Shown here piece by piece: positions 1-10,047 of a stretch of DNA of 64,000 bases. Made by a program: the position numbers and the translations under genes. The notes beneath the pieces were generated by a model, which worked only from the letters and a program-made list of their open reading frames with translations, searched no databases and was not told the origin of the DNA. Origin of the DNA: Nomia melanderi (lineage: Eukaryota > Arthropoda > Insecta > Hymenoptera > Halictidae); NCBI RefSeq assembly GCF_051020985.1, contig NC_134999.1, positions 27,747,160-27,811,159 on the forward strand, in the 5' to 3' direction. Every line of letters starts with the position of its first letter. Within the stretch, counting starts at the first letter, position 1.

Positions 1-2640
1 CGGTCGGGACAAAAAAGGAATCAGGACCAGCCCAAGCCTCGAGCATTGTCGCGACTAGGACTGCCTCGTATATATAACCAAGGAGTTTAAGAACACAATG
101 CACTATAAATCAGCGATCATCGCGTCCCTGCGCGCGGACGATTCCACGCGGAACGCGTAGGCGAGTCGCACGCGCGTCCCAAATCTCCCAAATCGCGTAT
201 CTTATCGCCGATTTTCCATTCTTTACGAGCAACGATAAGTAAGTCAGAAGACTGTCCGGTGCACAACGAAAATGTGATTAATAGAGTTTCCGTGGAGGAC
301 TTTCTTTCAGAATTTCTGTATATTCGGAATTCACTATGCCGATTACAACCTTGATTAGTTGATTTAATTGGGCCAGTCCAGATAAATGAAGACTCGAGGA
401 GAAATATCTTAAAACATGTTTGCAACATTTGGTTGTATATATCTTGAGATGTAAGTTAAGAATTTGAATTATTACGTTTAAGAATAACTAAAAAACTTAA
501 TGATCTAGATCGCAAAAGATAGTGACTTGATTAACCGAGGTTCTACTGTGCTATCGTAATCTTTGAACCCCAGAAAAACTAAGGTTTCCTCGCATCGAGA
601 ATTTGGAAAAATTATATTTTCTTAACTGAGTTTGTTTTACGGTATTTCATGTATGATAATATTCTTCGTCTCGCTTAATAATATATTCTTTACACTTTCA
701 CTTCTATTCACCACTATTGTAAAGTCACTAAAACCTCTAATAATTTCTGAATTAATAAGTAGTAAATATATAATGATTTGACTCGTTTAAATGTGAGCCT
801 TATAGAACATTTGAACAAAACTGAGAATAAAGAATAGCCGACTATGAAATGTACTTGAGAAATTTATTTCAGATATTTCTCGAATTATTAGTTTTATTAA
901 GCTACACGACTTTTAGCAACTAATGATTTTGATACCTTACGTTCAAATTTGTTTATTTTCAAATGGCACATTTAGTTTACAGTTTTAATATATCAAATCG
1001 AAGTAGATTAATTTATGTATATTCAAATTATTTTAATCTGAATTACACAATAAATTGAATGTGTAAACGAAAATCTTACGAGTTGTAAAGTGTACGATTT
1101 CCTATGACAGCCACTATACGTAAGTATTATGAACGTGCATGTAGTTCACAAATAATCGAAATGTATTCTGATTTGTATTCGCTCGCCGCGCAAACCTAAT
1201 CATTCTATTTGCTGGTGGGTGAGACGAAATGAAATGAAATCGAGAAATTCGGATTATTCTACTCGCGAACACGTCAGCTTTATTACTTTCATAATAACCA
1301 TCCACTTCCTCTTTGGACAGTACGATGAATGAATATTTGATTACGTTGTCATAGGTTCACGTGTGGTTCTCCTGCGAAAATAAGCTTACGTTTTTTTCAG
1401 TTTAAAACGAAATTCTAGCTTTTCCAGTTTGAAAATACTTTACACGAGTTCCCATTACAACAGAAAGTAAATGAAGACTCAAAAAACTTTTTGGTTACAA
1501 ACAGATTAAATACTTTAACAATAGTTTTTTTATTGTATTTGTGGAATTGCATATTTCTTAATGAGTTCGTATTGTATGCTCCTATTTTTCAATAAAGAGT
1601 GTAATGTAAATATTCTGCATTGCATAATTGTGTATAAGTTTTGAAGAATTGTCTGCATCAATTCAAGAAACCTTCTTTATGGGTTCGTGATATCTACTTT
1701 CACTTTAAGAAATTATGTTTTGAAAAAAAAAGTTTGTAACTTATCGTGCTAGTTTTAATAAATACGTAAAGAAAGTACTGCAATATGTGGAAAAATTACG
1801 TTCGACATTTTATAATACCTAAGAACAATACATTTATTATTACATACAAACAAATGTTTTATCATTTTAGTGTCACTCCCTGTAATTATATTAACTTTTA
1901 TTCTCTAATTAGACTGTGATTTTGCATGTAACCTTATTTTTCCCAAGGAAAATGTTTACGAGAAGGATTTTTAACAACTTGATAGTTAAAATATAGGATT
2001 TTGAGAAAAAACTTTTCACCAATACACCGTCACTTCCTACTATACCATTGTAGCATAGGACCATTGACGAGAGACATTACCAACAAGACTTATCTCTCGT
2101 CGATGATTTAGTGTGTCCTATCTCTTGTCGATGAATCTACATTATTTCTTGTCGATAGTTGTAATTTTATTCTACATCAGTCAACAACGTAGGGAATGAG
2201 ATTACAATGGTGAAACACTTTTTCATAAAATTCCGTGTGTTATCTCTCAAATTGGCAAAAGTTTTTCTCGAAATATTTCATTTATACAAAATGAAAATCT
2301 ATGCATGAAATATTAATCCACACAGAGTATAAAGTTTTTCAAAATTACAGGGAGTGACACTAAAATGGTAAAACACTTTATTGTAAAACCTTGTATCTTA
2401 ACCATCGAATTGTTAAAAATCCTTCTCGTAAATATCGTTTCTAACTAAAAAGAAGCTGTATGCCAAATTACAGTCCAACTGAATTTAATAAGTTTTCGAA
2501 AGTTTCGTTCAACTATATTTAATTCAAATAATTAATTTTATTCACTTGATTAATCAGTTACAGTAGACATTAATTGATTCCTACCCAATACTGTTATAGG
2601 CTAACATGATTTGGATCAAACTGCTTTACCAACCTAGAAA
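1..2640. other. Intergenic DNA left of the MADF gene
   Basis: No coding exon is recognised here. The first 420 bases are richer in G+C and CpG than what follows, with a CGCG-dense patch around 120-210. This could be the promoter side of a gene lying left of the window, on the minus strand, but no exon confirms it. From about 430 onward the sequence is AT-rich with short, unconvincing open frames. The main structure is the inverted-repeat element at 1852-2378, listed separately. Confidence 0.5.
1852..2378. repeat. Inverted-repeat element with 36-bp ends
   Basis: The segment 1852-1887 is the reverse complement of 2343-2378 with 34 of 36 positions matching; both carry the core TGTCACTCCCTGTAATT. 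A second, weaker inverted pair lies inside, about 1950-2040 against 2185-2270, so the arms look composite. The centre (2075-2160) contains three spaced copies of TCTYKTCGATGA. No transposase frame lies between the arms. It is read as a non-autonomous DNA element or foldback; the family is not recognised. Confidence 0.65.
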
Positions 2641-2984
2641 TTCAAGACTGATTGTAGCGTCCTCTTCTCATGGAGGACGGTCAGTTCAGGAAGGCCCTCC
2701 GTGCACGAGACGTCGCGTCGTCACGACAAAATACGCTTAATGTACGCTCGATGTACGCTCCGTGTAGATACGCTCAGCGACAAAGGCCCTCTGTACCGAG
2801 TCTTCGTTTCATAAACGCATATTCGCTTACGTACACTGTCTTTCAACAAATAATTGCGGACAATTAAACCAATAGATGACTGCCACGAATCGATAATTTC
2901 ATGATTTCGTTGCTACCTTCATTCGTTATTACGCTCACCGTACGACAGCGTCAGTAGCGAGGCGTCATTGCAGCTAGCAGGAAA
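2641..2984 (+). promoter_or_regulatory. Probable promoter and 5' leader of the MADF-BESS gene
   Basis: This stretch is distinctly GC-richer than its surroundings and is dense in CpG. It contains short direct repeats of TACGCTC (about 2735-2775) and runs directly into the ATG at 2985. The bases before the ATG (GGAAAATGG) are a good eukaryotic start context. No TATA box is obvious. The transcription start cannot be fixed from sequence alone, and one short open frame here (2670-2867) looks like chance. Confidence 0.4.
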
Positions 2985-5900
2985 ATGGCAGGCGTCACGA
3001 CTTTCGTTCGGACAATTGAAAAATACCCATGTTTGTATGACAACACTAGTTCAGAGTATGCCAGAAAAGACATAACTGAGAACGCTTGGAGTGATGTGGC
3101 GAACAAAATGAATTGGTCAGGTGAATACCATAAAAATTCAAATTTAAAAAATTTCGTTTTACTTAATTATTTACACAATATTTTTATTACCACGTGAAAG
3201 CAGTATTTGGATTTAAAAAATAATAGGCCAGATAATCGCATAAAGCTTTCATGATTATTATATTTTGTGGGCTCGGCTAAATGTACTTTGCTAAGCTTCT
3301 AGAAATTTTGTAATTTCAGTGGCTACCTATGCTAGTATAGGGAATTCCATTATTGCAACGTACCTATGTAATTATAAAATATACGGGTGCATCTTACGAT
3401 TGAAACTACAATTTCACATCCGTGTCATTTAATTGACGTTAAAGATACTTGAAATCTTTCACATAACATTCTAAAAACGCATTCAATACTCGTTTTCCGA
3501 CTTACAAGAAAAGGCCGCGAACGGTACGGCTCCGATTTGAATAAATCTAAGTTGAAAGGATGAAACCATCTTGCAAAATTTTGCCCCTTAAGAGTTATCT
3601 TGGAAATGATAAAAAAACACTTTTTTAACAAAAATTGAATGGTCTCTAACACTTTGGAAGAAAATACAATTATATAATTTTGAAAAATAATTTAACCCTT
3701 AGCACTCCACATAGTTTTGTGATATGTCAGCAACTCCTACCAATTTTGATAGTAGTCCTACTGAAAATTAACAATGTTATAACATTTCTTAGACTTTTAA
3801 TTCTCTTCTCAGTACAAAATTTGTATATTTGGAAGATCTTAAGGTAGTTTTCTTAAAATTCATTAAAATATTTAATATTAGAACTGATGCAATATTGGAG
3901 CCTACAGAGTTCAAAGGGTTAAAAAATTACGTCCGTCATGTTCATTTTAATAAATACAAAAGCTATGTACATAACAAAAAATATTATATTTTCTGTTATA
4001 AAAGCAACAAAATATATACATTTATAGTTATTTTATTAATTAACACAAGTAAGCGTGTGTGTTCAATTTTTGTTAAATAAATATTTTTTTATCTCCTACT
4101 ATTTCCGAGAGAGCCCTTAAGGGGTCAAACATTTTGAGGGTGGTTTCACCCCTTAAGGCTCCCATGTACGTTGAAATATGCAGCAGTAGCGATGGGTTTG
4201 AGCCTTTTTCACTTGTTGTTTGAATACATGTATCATGAAACCTTAAAAGACTCAAACCCATCACTTATAGCGATACCTGCATCGCTGCAAGTTTCAGCCT
4301 GCATCAGAGCCTTTAAGCTTGAATTACTACAGCTAGAAAAAACACGTCTGCAATATGTTTAGCTATACAAAGTTACATTTAAATTGGAGCCAGATCATTT
4401 GCGATCTTTCCATACTAGTCTGTAATTATACAAGGTGTTCAAAAATTACGTTGCAATATATACATAGTGGATTTTGAGTTATGTTCACTAAGGTTTTATT
4501 TAGCATAGTGTACTATTCCCTATATAAATATAGTAATACAATTTTTTAACATCCTGTATATTTTGTTTATGTTTATGTTTCCTTACGAATAAGGTTGCGT
4601 TGCAATGGAAATGCATTATTCGCGAGAAAGTAATAGGGATTCACATTTCCACTTTCATCGTAAGGTAATTGTGCTTGATTAGACAGATTGGTACTGTTTC
4701 TTTGTATTCATCGTCCTAAAGCGGTTATACATTTCGTATAGTGGAGCATTTCGCTTCACTATCATTATTTTCACCCGAGAAACCACTTTCGATTGATATA
4801 AAATGGCCATCTACATGTCAGTACCCTAATATATAATATATAATATATAATACACAATATACAATATATAAAATATAATATAATAAAATATGTACAATTT
4901 ATAATATAATAAAATAATAAAATTGTATCCCTTATAATTAAAATGACTACATAGATCCAAAAAGCCACGATGGCTTTTCAGTCGTCTTCAATCAATATGG
5001 CCATATAACTTTTTTCAAACTATCCCACATTATTTGCGTGGTTTTTGCCACAGTTAATGCTATGGTCTCCCTATGAACGAGATACAGAGGAATAAAAAAA
5101 TATTCGTAACTTCTAGCATAGATCATATTTGATAAATGCTACAAAAATGTTTTAATAAACATGGGTGAAAAATTAATATTTTTAAAGTAATAAACAATTT
5201 ATCTTTTCACCTCTATGCTTGTATCGTAACACAGAATTACTACAATTATATTATTAAAATCAACCGAAAGAGAAATGTTAAGGCAATCCATTATTTCCAT
5301 ATAGTGTGATAGCTCCCGAAACGAGAAAATTAATTGTTTTAACCGAAACAAAAATTTATTTATAACTTTGGAAATATTAATTCTTCTATTCATTTCTCGA
5401 TGTATCTCAACAGTTATGAATACTATTTCCTATCATCCTGTATAATCATTTATGATTGCATACTATTAACATCCGTTATTTCCTACAGTTGCTGATTGCA
5501 AAGAGAAGTGGAAGAACATCAGGAATGGATTTGTTCGCAGTTTAAAACCAGCCCAAAGTGGATCAACCACAAGAAAAAGAAAACGATACTATCTGCACGA
5601 CATTATGCAGTTTGTGTTACCGTACGTGAAACCGGTGGCTCACATTCAAGATTTTGACAATTTCCCACCCCCTCAAACTATTCTTGCCCCGACTATTCCT
5701 TCTCCAAGTATTTCTCCTACAGACATGTATCAAGAAACGAAACAGGAACAAGCGGAAACGGAAGACATAATACAGAACTTATTGTCTCAGACGCAAGACA
5801 CAACTTTACAGAATTCGCGAAAATGCCAAACAAAGCGAAAAACATTACCAGCTGACATCGATAAATCTTTTATAAATTATGTACAGAAGAACCATCCATT

Positions 5901-6171
5901 TAATGACTCCCTTAGAGATGATCCTCGAAGAATGTTTTTATTAAGCTTATTACCAGATATTGCTAAATTTTCGGATATAGAGATGCGAGAGTTTAAAATG
6001 AAAGTTTTAATGTTAATAAATGAAATTTCAACACGGTCTGAACATGAACATTTAACGCCCACGTCGACGAAATATCTTAATAATTTTTCATCTTCTCCAT
6101 CAAGCCATATTCCACCTACTTCTCCACTTACTAATTGTACTTCGATTTCTGATTTGAATTCTACTACGTAA
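2985..6171 (+). CDS. MADF-BESS domain DNA-binding protein (2 exons)
   Basis: Coding exons are 2985-3120 and 5489-6171; the 2.4-kb intron is bounded by CAG|GTGAAT and TCCTACAG|TT, and the split valine codon keeps the frame. The product is 272 aa. Residues about 7-92 form a MADF domain: FVRTIEKYPCLYDNTSSEY in exon 1, then CKEKWKNIRNGFVRSLK and a basic RKRKRYYL stretch before LHDIMQFVLPYV. The middle is Pro/Ser/Thr/Gln-rich. Residues about 189-223 match a BESS motif (DPRRMFLLSLLPDI). MADF domains are Myb/SANT-like DNA binders as in Adf-1; BESS mediates protein contacts, so a nuclear regulatory role is expected. It converges on a PIF/Harbinger-type transposase exon 190 bp downstream. PIF/Harbinger elements carry a MADF/Myb-like second ORF, so this may be transposon-derived rather than an ordinary host factor. 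The frame is intact. Confidence 0.92.
3692..3922. mobile_element. TTAA-bounded MITE (CCCTT-ended)
   Basis: The 231-bp segment starts TTAACCCTTAGCACTC and ends in the inverse of TTAACCCTTTGAACTC, giving terminal inverted repeats of about 16 bp flush with TTAA at both ends. It carries no open frame of substance. TTAA target duplication and CCCTT-type ends are known features of piggyBac-type elements; assignment to that superfamily is inferred. Confidence 0.6.
4107..4160. repeat. Palindromic CCCTTAAGGGG repeat
   Basis: CCCTTAAGGGGT near 4118 and ACCCCTTAAGG near 4148 face each other about 20 bp apart, forming a short hairpin. Flanking words such as GGTGGTTTCACCCC recur in degenerate form near 3560-3600 and 59400, suggesting a dispersed repeat. 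The family is not identified. Confidence 0.45.
4429..4560. mobile_element. 132-bp mini-element with TACARGGTGTT-type ends
   Basis: The left end TACAAGGTGTTCAAAAA faces the right end TTTTTTAACATCCTGTATA, whose inverse is TATACAGGATGTTAAAAAA. With only 132 bp and no open frame this is a non-autonomous element. Similar CACCCTGTATA ends occur at 16171, 33660, 34488, 53630 and 58925. Confidence 0.5.
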
Positions 6172-6330
6172 TACTAATTATTCAATCCACAAATAATTTG
6201 TTTAATTTGGTGTTCTGCTTATTCCATTTACTATTATAATACGTTATTATTACATCATATTGTTATATTTTATTATCCTCATGAACTATTTACATGTACA
6301 ATCTATTCGAATCTAAAGTAAGATAATATT

Positions 6331-6336
6331 AATAAA
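6331..6336 (+). promoter_or_regulatory. Candidate poly(A) signal of the MADF-BESS gene
   Basis: An AATAAA hexamer lies 160 bases after the TAA stop at 6169-6171, in an AT-rich tail, just before the convergent transposase-like exon. Confidence 0.45.
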
Positions 6337-6359
6337 TTATTCTAATTACATTTATTTAC

Positions 6360-6643
6360 CTTAATGTTATTAAAATCCTTTCTTCAGTATTTAACATTTT
6401 CGCATATTCATGTTGTTTTTGTATGCATGATCCAATTAGTATATTTATTAAATTTTTACATGCACTTTTACATATTCTATAACATGACTGAGACTGGTTA
6501 TCAGCTGTAGCTAATTCTCTTACAACAGATGTCCTACAATTAATATTTCTTTCAATATATGGATGTAACCAAAATCTTCTTTGAAATCTTTTGTATTGAA
6601 TATAATAATACGTGATTATTAGATCCTCCTCGTAATTCGACAT
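6360..6643 (-). CDS. PIF/Harbinger-type transposase-like protein, N-terminal exon only
   Basis: Starting from ATG at 6643, the minus strand encodes 94 residues ending in a split arginine codon at a donor (TTAAG|GTAAAT). The order of features matches the N-terminal region of HARBI1/PIF-type transposases: an acidic start (MSNYEEDL), a YYY stretch, basic KRFQRRFWLHP corresponding to the usual RRFWVHP, a VVRELATADN segment, and a terminal EERILITLR, which in relatives runs into the DDE domain. No exon with a DDE_Tnp_4 domain is visible to the left on this strand within 6.3 kb. Either the gene is truncated or its next exon is beyond the window, which would place the MADF gene inside its intron. 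In-frame Met codons up to 6724 are possible, but the extension is hydrophobic and unlike the family. Confidence 0.65.
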
Positions 6644-7982
6644 TCTTATAACTGATAACATTTTCGACAGTAATGTGCTATTTATCAATACAATTACACA
6701 GTAATTAATCAATACCGTAAACAAAACACGACAGACCGTTCGTGACAGACAGATGAGTCTCAGTTATTCACAAACTCAATAATTCGAATTCTTAGATTAT
6801 TATATCTCAGAAAGAATAGAAAACTCTTGAACATTTTAAAAAACAAGTAAAATGTGCAGTCTTTACGCAATTCACCTCGTCATTTGTAGTAAAACTTGTT
6901 ATTATAGTTATTGTAGTCAATAACTTTAGAACACTAACTAAAGTAATTCTTAATAACTGATTTACAATACGATTTGAGTATATCATTACCGACAGTTTTC
7001 GAAGTGGCAATTCATTACCATTCAATCGTTTACCATCGTTGAATTCTTCATGATCATTTGACGTCGTAACAAATTTTATTTGTCAACTATTCTGTTGTTG
7101 CCTATAAATTACTGTTTTATCAATAACCAATTTTGATTTAGATCATTTTCTAGCATTATTTGTATGAAAACATTAATTTTCGAAAGACTTAACGTCAAGA
7201 TTTGACAAAAAGTTGATTTTCTATAATAACAATGAATCTTGTTCCTTATTATTAGAAAAAAAATATTATTATAAACTAAAATAAAACAATTCAATTCAAA
7301 CGTCATTATAAAATTTTGTCATGACTCAGCCAAGACATTATTATAAATAGGAAAATTTATAAAAAAAGGAACAGAATATTTAAAAAACATTAAAAAAGTC
7401 AAAAATCAGATGAAAACTATTACGTTACTCAAAGTGTAATTGTAATAATGTAATAATGACTAACAATAATCTCTGTGTAGATTGAATTATTCGTTAATTA
7501 AATAATAACCAACTTCCATTGATTCGAGGAAGCTGTATCAAATCAGTGGCCGTCGAACCAGCGATTGAACGGGTATCAAAATCGTTCGGAAACATTCTGA
7601 CAATGATCGTCGTATGATTACTCGCCGTAGATAGCGATGCTAATGACGACGTGTCGATTTGTCGTGCGTTCGAAGGACAGACGAGGATTCACCTGAACAG
7701 ACTAGGGTTTCCTTTGGAATCGGCGATCGAACCAACTTGTGGTGGTTCTAATGAAAGGCAGGATGCACCCGGGACCGGACGTGATGTTCGCCGCATACAG
7801 AAACAGTTCCAGAAACGAAGGAAACACCGTCGCTGGACTACAATGATCGTACCCCTCCATCAAGATTATCGTGACCTAAGTATGGTATGGCGAGAAAACG
7901 TCATCGACAAAGTTTTTTACTACCTGACAAACGTTTCTTTAAGGCATTTCTTCCTGCGAAGCTAACTTTCCCCTTCTCGCTT

Positions 7983-8196
7983 TTAACACTAAAACTACCA
8001 GACGAGTCAAAATGACCCATTGCTGATTTCTTCATTTTGCAATAATTAAAAAGATAACAAATGTTTCTGTGAGAAATTATTAAAGAAACTGCTTTAACAT
8101 TTAGCAATGCGCAAACAGAATTATAAATCAATTAAAGTCTCAATAGATATACTCTTGAAGTTTCTAAAGAGGCATTTCAAAAAGTCATTTTAATTA
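7983..8196. mobile_element. CACTAAAACTACC-family element, right end lost
   Basis: Begins TTAACACTAAAACTACC and stays closely similar over about 210 bp to the copies at 41228-41453 (inverted) and 41478-41660 (same orientation), sharing words such as AGCAATGCGCAAAC and GAGTCAAAATGA. The right terminal inverted repeat seen in the 41228 copy is absent here, so this copy is truncated. Confidence 0.6.
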
Positions 8197-8349
8197 ATCG
8201 GTAATTCTGATGTTAATCTTATCTATGTACAGTGCAAATTACGTTCTCATGAAAAATTTGATGCCACAGGCTGCTAAACGATATTATGTTCAGTAAAATG
8301 CGTTAATAGACTATGGACATAATTGGTAAATTATTTAGTAGAACTTTTC

Positions 8350-8655
8350 TTAACACATTTGTGACTATTGACCTCAATTGTCTTTTCAAATTCTATCCGT
8401 GGTTGTCGCTAATATCAATTATATCTTTTCAAATGTAACTTTCAAAATATTTGATTCATCTGCTCTTTTCCATTTGCGACTTCTTCAATTAAAAGTTGTT
8501 TAGTTTAAACAACAGATCGTTATAAGATTAATATTTCAAAAGTTTACTAATTTTTATACCTGTTTTAACTTCAGAAATTTGCAATTAGTTTAAGATCTTG
8601 TTCATTTTTACCGATAATGACTATTAGTAAAGCGAAAAACTTGCGAATGTGTTAA
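8350..8655. mobile_element. TTAACACATT-ended element, 306 bp
   Basis: The left end TTAACACATTTG and the inverse of the right end, TTAACACATTCG, form short terminal inverted repeats flush with TTAA. A diverged relative lies at about 28490-28785; the two share CAACAGATCGTTA and CCATTTGCGA. Confidence 0.55.
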
Positions 8656-9380
8656 GTTATCGAGTAAGAAAATGATGAAAGTTTCGTCAACAGAACTTTC
8701 TGTTAGACAAGAACTATTACAATCAGACCACTGAACTGTCACTTTGGACAAGGATTCTCATTGGAACTAAAGATTCAGTAAAACGAAACGATCAATACCT
8801 GTCAATGGGACTTTCTGTTGCAAACGCAGGTGGGTAGAAAATGAAGTAAATGCACGTCGAGAGTTCATAGACCTATTCAGACTGTTACTCGAGTTACTAC
8901 ATTTTGATTCACGCGTATAGTGTCTCAATGAATCTTGTCGTTCTGTTATATTTCAGTTAGCTTCTGATAACTAAGAAACATTTTAAGATAGGAAAACTAT
9001 AAATTCGGAAAATTACCAATTTTACACTTTACCTTGTACAATACAACCCCATATTTCATAGACAATTTGAAATAACCAAAAACCTTGACAAGTTATTTTA
9101 TTTAAAAAATAATTGACTCAATATTCTCCAATAAAAATGAAAACGAAGATGCAATACCACAGCACAAGCTTTCCTTATCATATTGAAGCTTCATATACAA
9201 ATTAAAATTTTTTATCATTTTCAATTTCCATAACTATTTAAAAAATACATAGACTCTTAAAAAAACAAAACTTTCTAATGTTTCTTTTCATTTCTACCAA
9301 TTACGATATCCAATCATTCCATACCACATCATTGTAATGTGTTCGTAATTTAAAAAAAATATATATCTCTACAAAATGAA

Positions 9381-10047
9381 AACAATCACAAACAGCTAGA
9401 AAAATCCACAACGGTTGTTTTTACACGATCGCTACGAAGTTTAGCCGCGAAATTCCGCGTTTCATAAATATAAAGAACTCGTGTTACGTCAATTTAAAAA
9501 TCGATTATCATTGACAGAAGATCGTTTTCCCGTGACGTGGGTGCGTTAATGGGATACGTGTCGCTAACCGAGAAACAATAGTACCGGCGTCCGTCCTCGT
9601 CGGTCCCAGCGCCGCCAGGAATCGGTTCCTCTTTTCATAGCTATCCTTCGACAGAGAGAAGACTCTTCCTCTCTGTTAGTGTGCGCTTCACCCTCACCGA
9701 TGACAGTTTGTCCGAGCTCTCCGACAACTTTTACTTGCAGTGGTAAATTTGCATCGGTTCCCAACGCTTCCAAGTGAAATGCACTGAACGAATGTTTCCT
9801 AACGTATACGCCATACTCTTAATTCAATTAAACCTTTTTTCTACCGTGATCGACAGTGTTAAAATATTTCCTTGAAACACAAATGGGTGTGTGGGTTCAC
9901 GTGAGTGATTTAGAAACTTCGACGGTTTTCTTCCCCGTTTTCCCTGGATGGACTTTCAGTCTTAGACTGTGAATCCCTTTAGTGCTAATTGTTTCGTGAA
10001 GATCATTTGTCGGGAAAACCAGTGTGACACTGAAGATATTGTGAAAA
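9381..10047 (+). promoter_or_regulatory. Probable promoter and 5' leader of the SLC22 transporter
   Basis: G+C and CpG rise between about 9420 and 9780 (for example ACCGGCGTCCGTCCTCGTCGG) and the sequence leads to the ATG at 10048, preceded by GTGAAAA. No intron is evident in the leader. A minus-strand open frame (9564-9773) overlaps this region but has no recognisable content. The transcription start is not determined. Confidence 0.35.

Larger units (their letters stand above)
3121..5488 (+). other. Intron of the MADF-BESS gene with several short repeats
   Basis: A 2,368-bp intron holding at least three repeat structures listed separately: a TTAA-bounded element (3692-3922), a palindromic CCCTTAAGGGG segment (4107-4160) and a 132-bp inverted-repeat element (4429-4560). 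There is also an AT microsatellite at about 4830-4925 built from TATAATATA-like units. The segment 3510-3650 resembles 59380-59540, both carrying GGRTGAAAYCATC. Minus-strand open frames here show no transposase motif. Confidence 0.6.
6725..9380. other. Intergenic DNA with MITE copies
   Basis: This AT-rich DNA carries no supported exon. A slightly CpG-richer stretch at 6720-6780 could be the promoter of the transposase-like gene, and another at 7540-7900 holds an open frame (7651-7965) without recognisable motifs. Two repeat elements at 7983-8196 and 8350-8655 are listed separately. Confidence 0.5.

Noticed and set aside
117..428. Minus-strand open frame of 103 aa at the left edge
   Set aside because: It overlaps a GC-rich promoter-like patch, has no recognisable domain, and its composition follows the local base bias.
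6644..6724. N-terminal extension of the transposase-like exon to ATG 6724
   Set aside because: The added residues are hydrophobic and unlike the family; the acidic MSNYEEDL start at 6643 fits better.
7651..7965. Plus-strand open frame of 104 aa
   Set aside because: No domain, no splice context tying it to a neighbour, and an Arg/Gln-rich composition typical of random frames in a GC-richer patch. It runs into a spacer next to a MITE.
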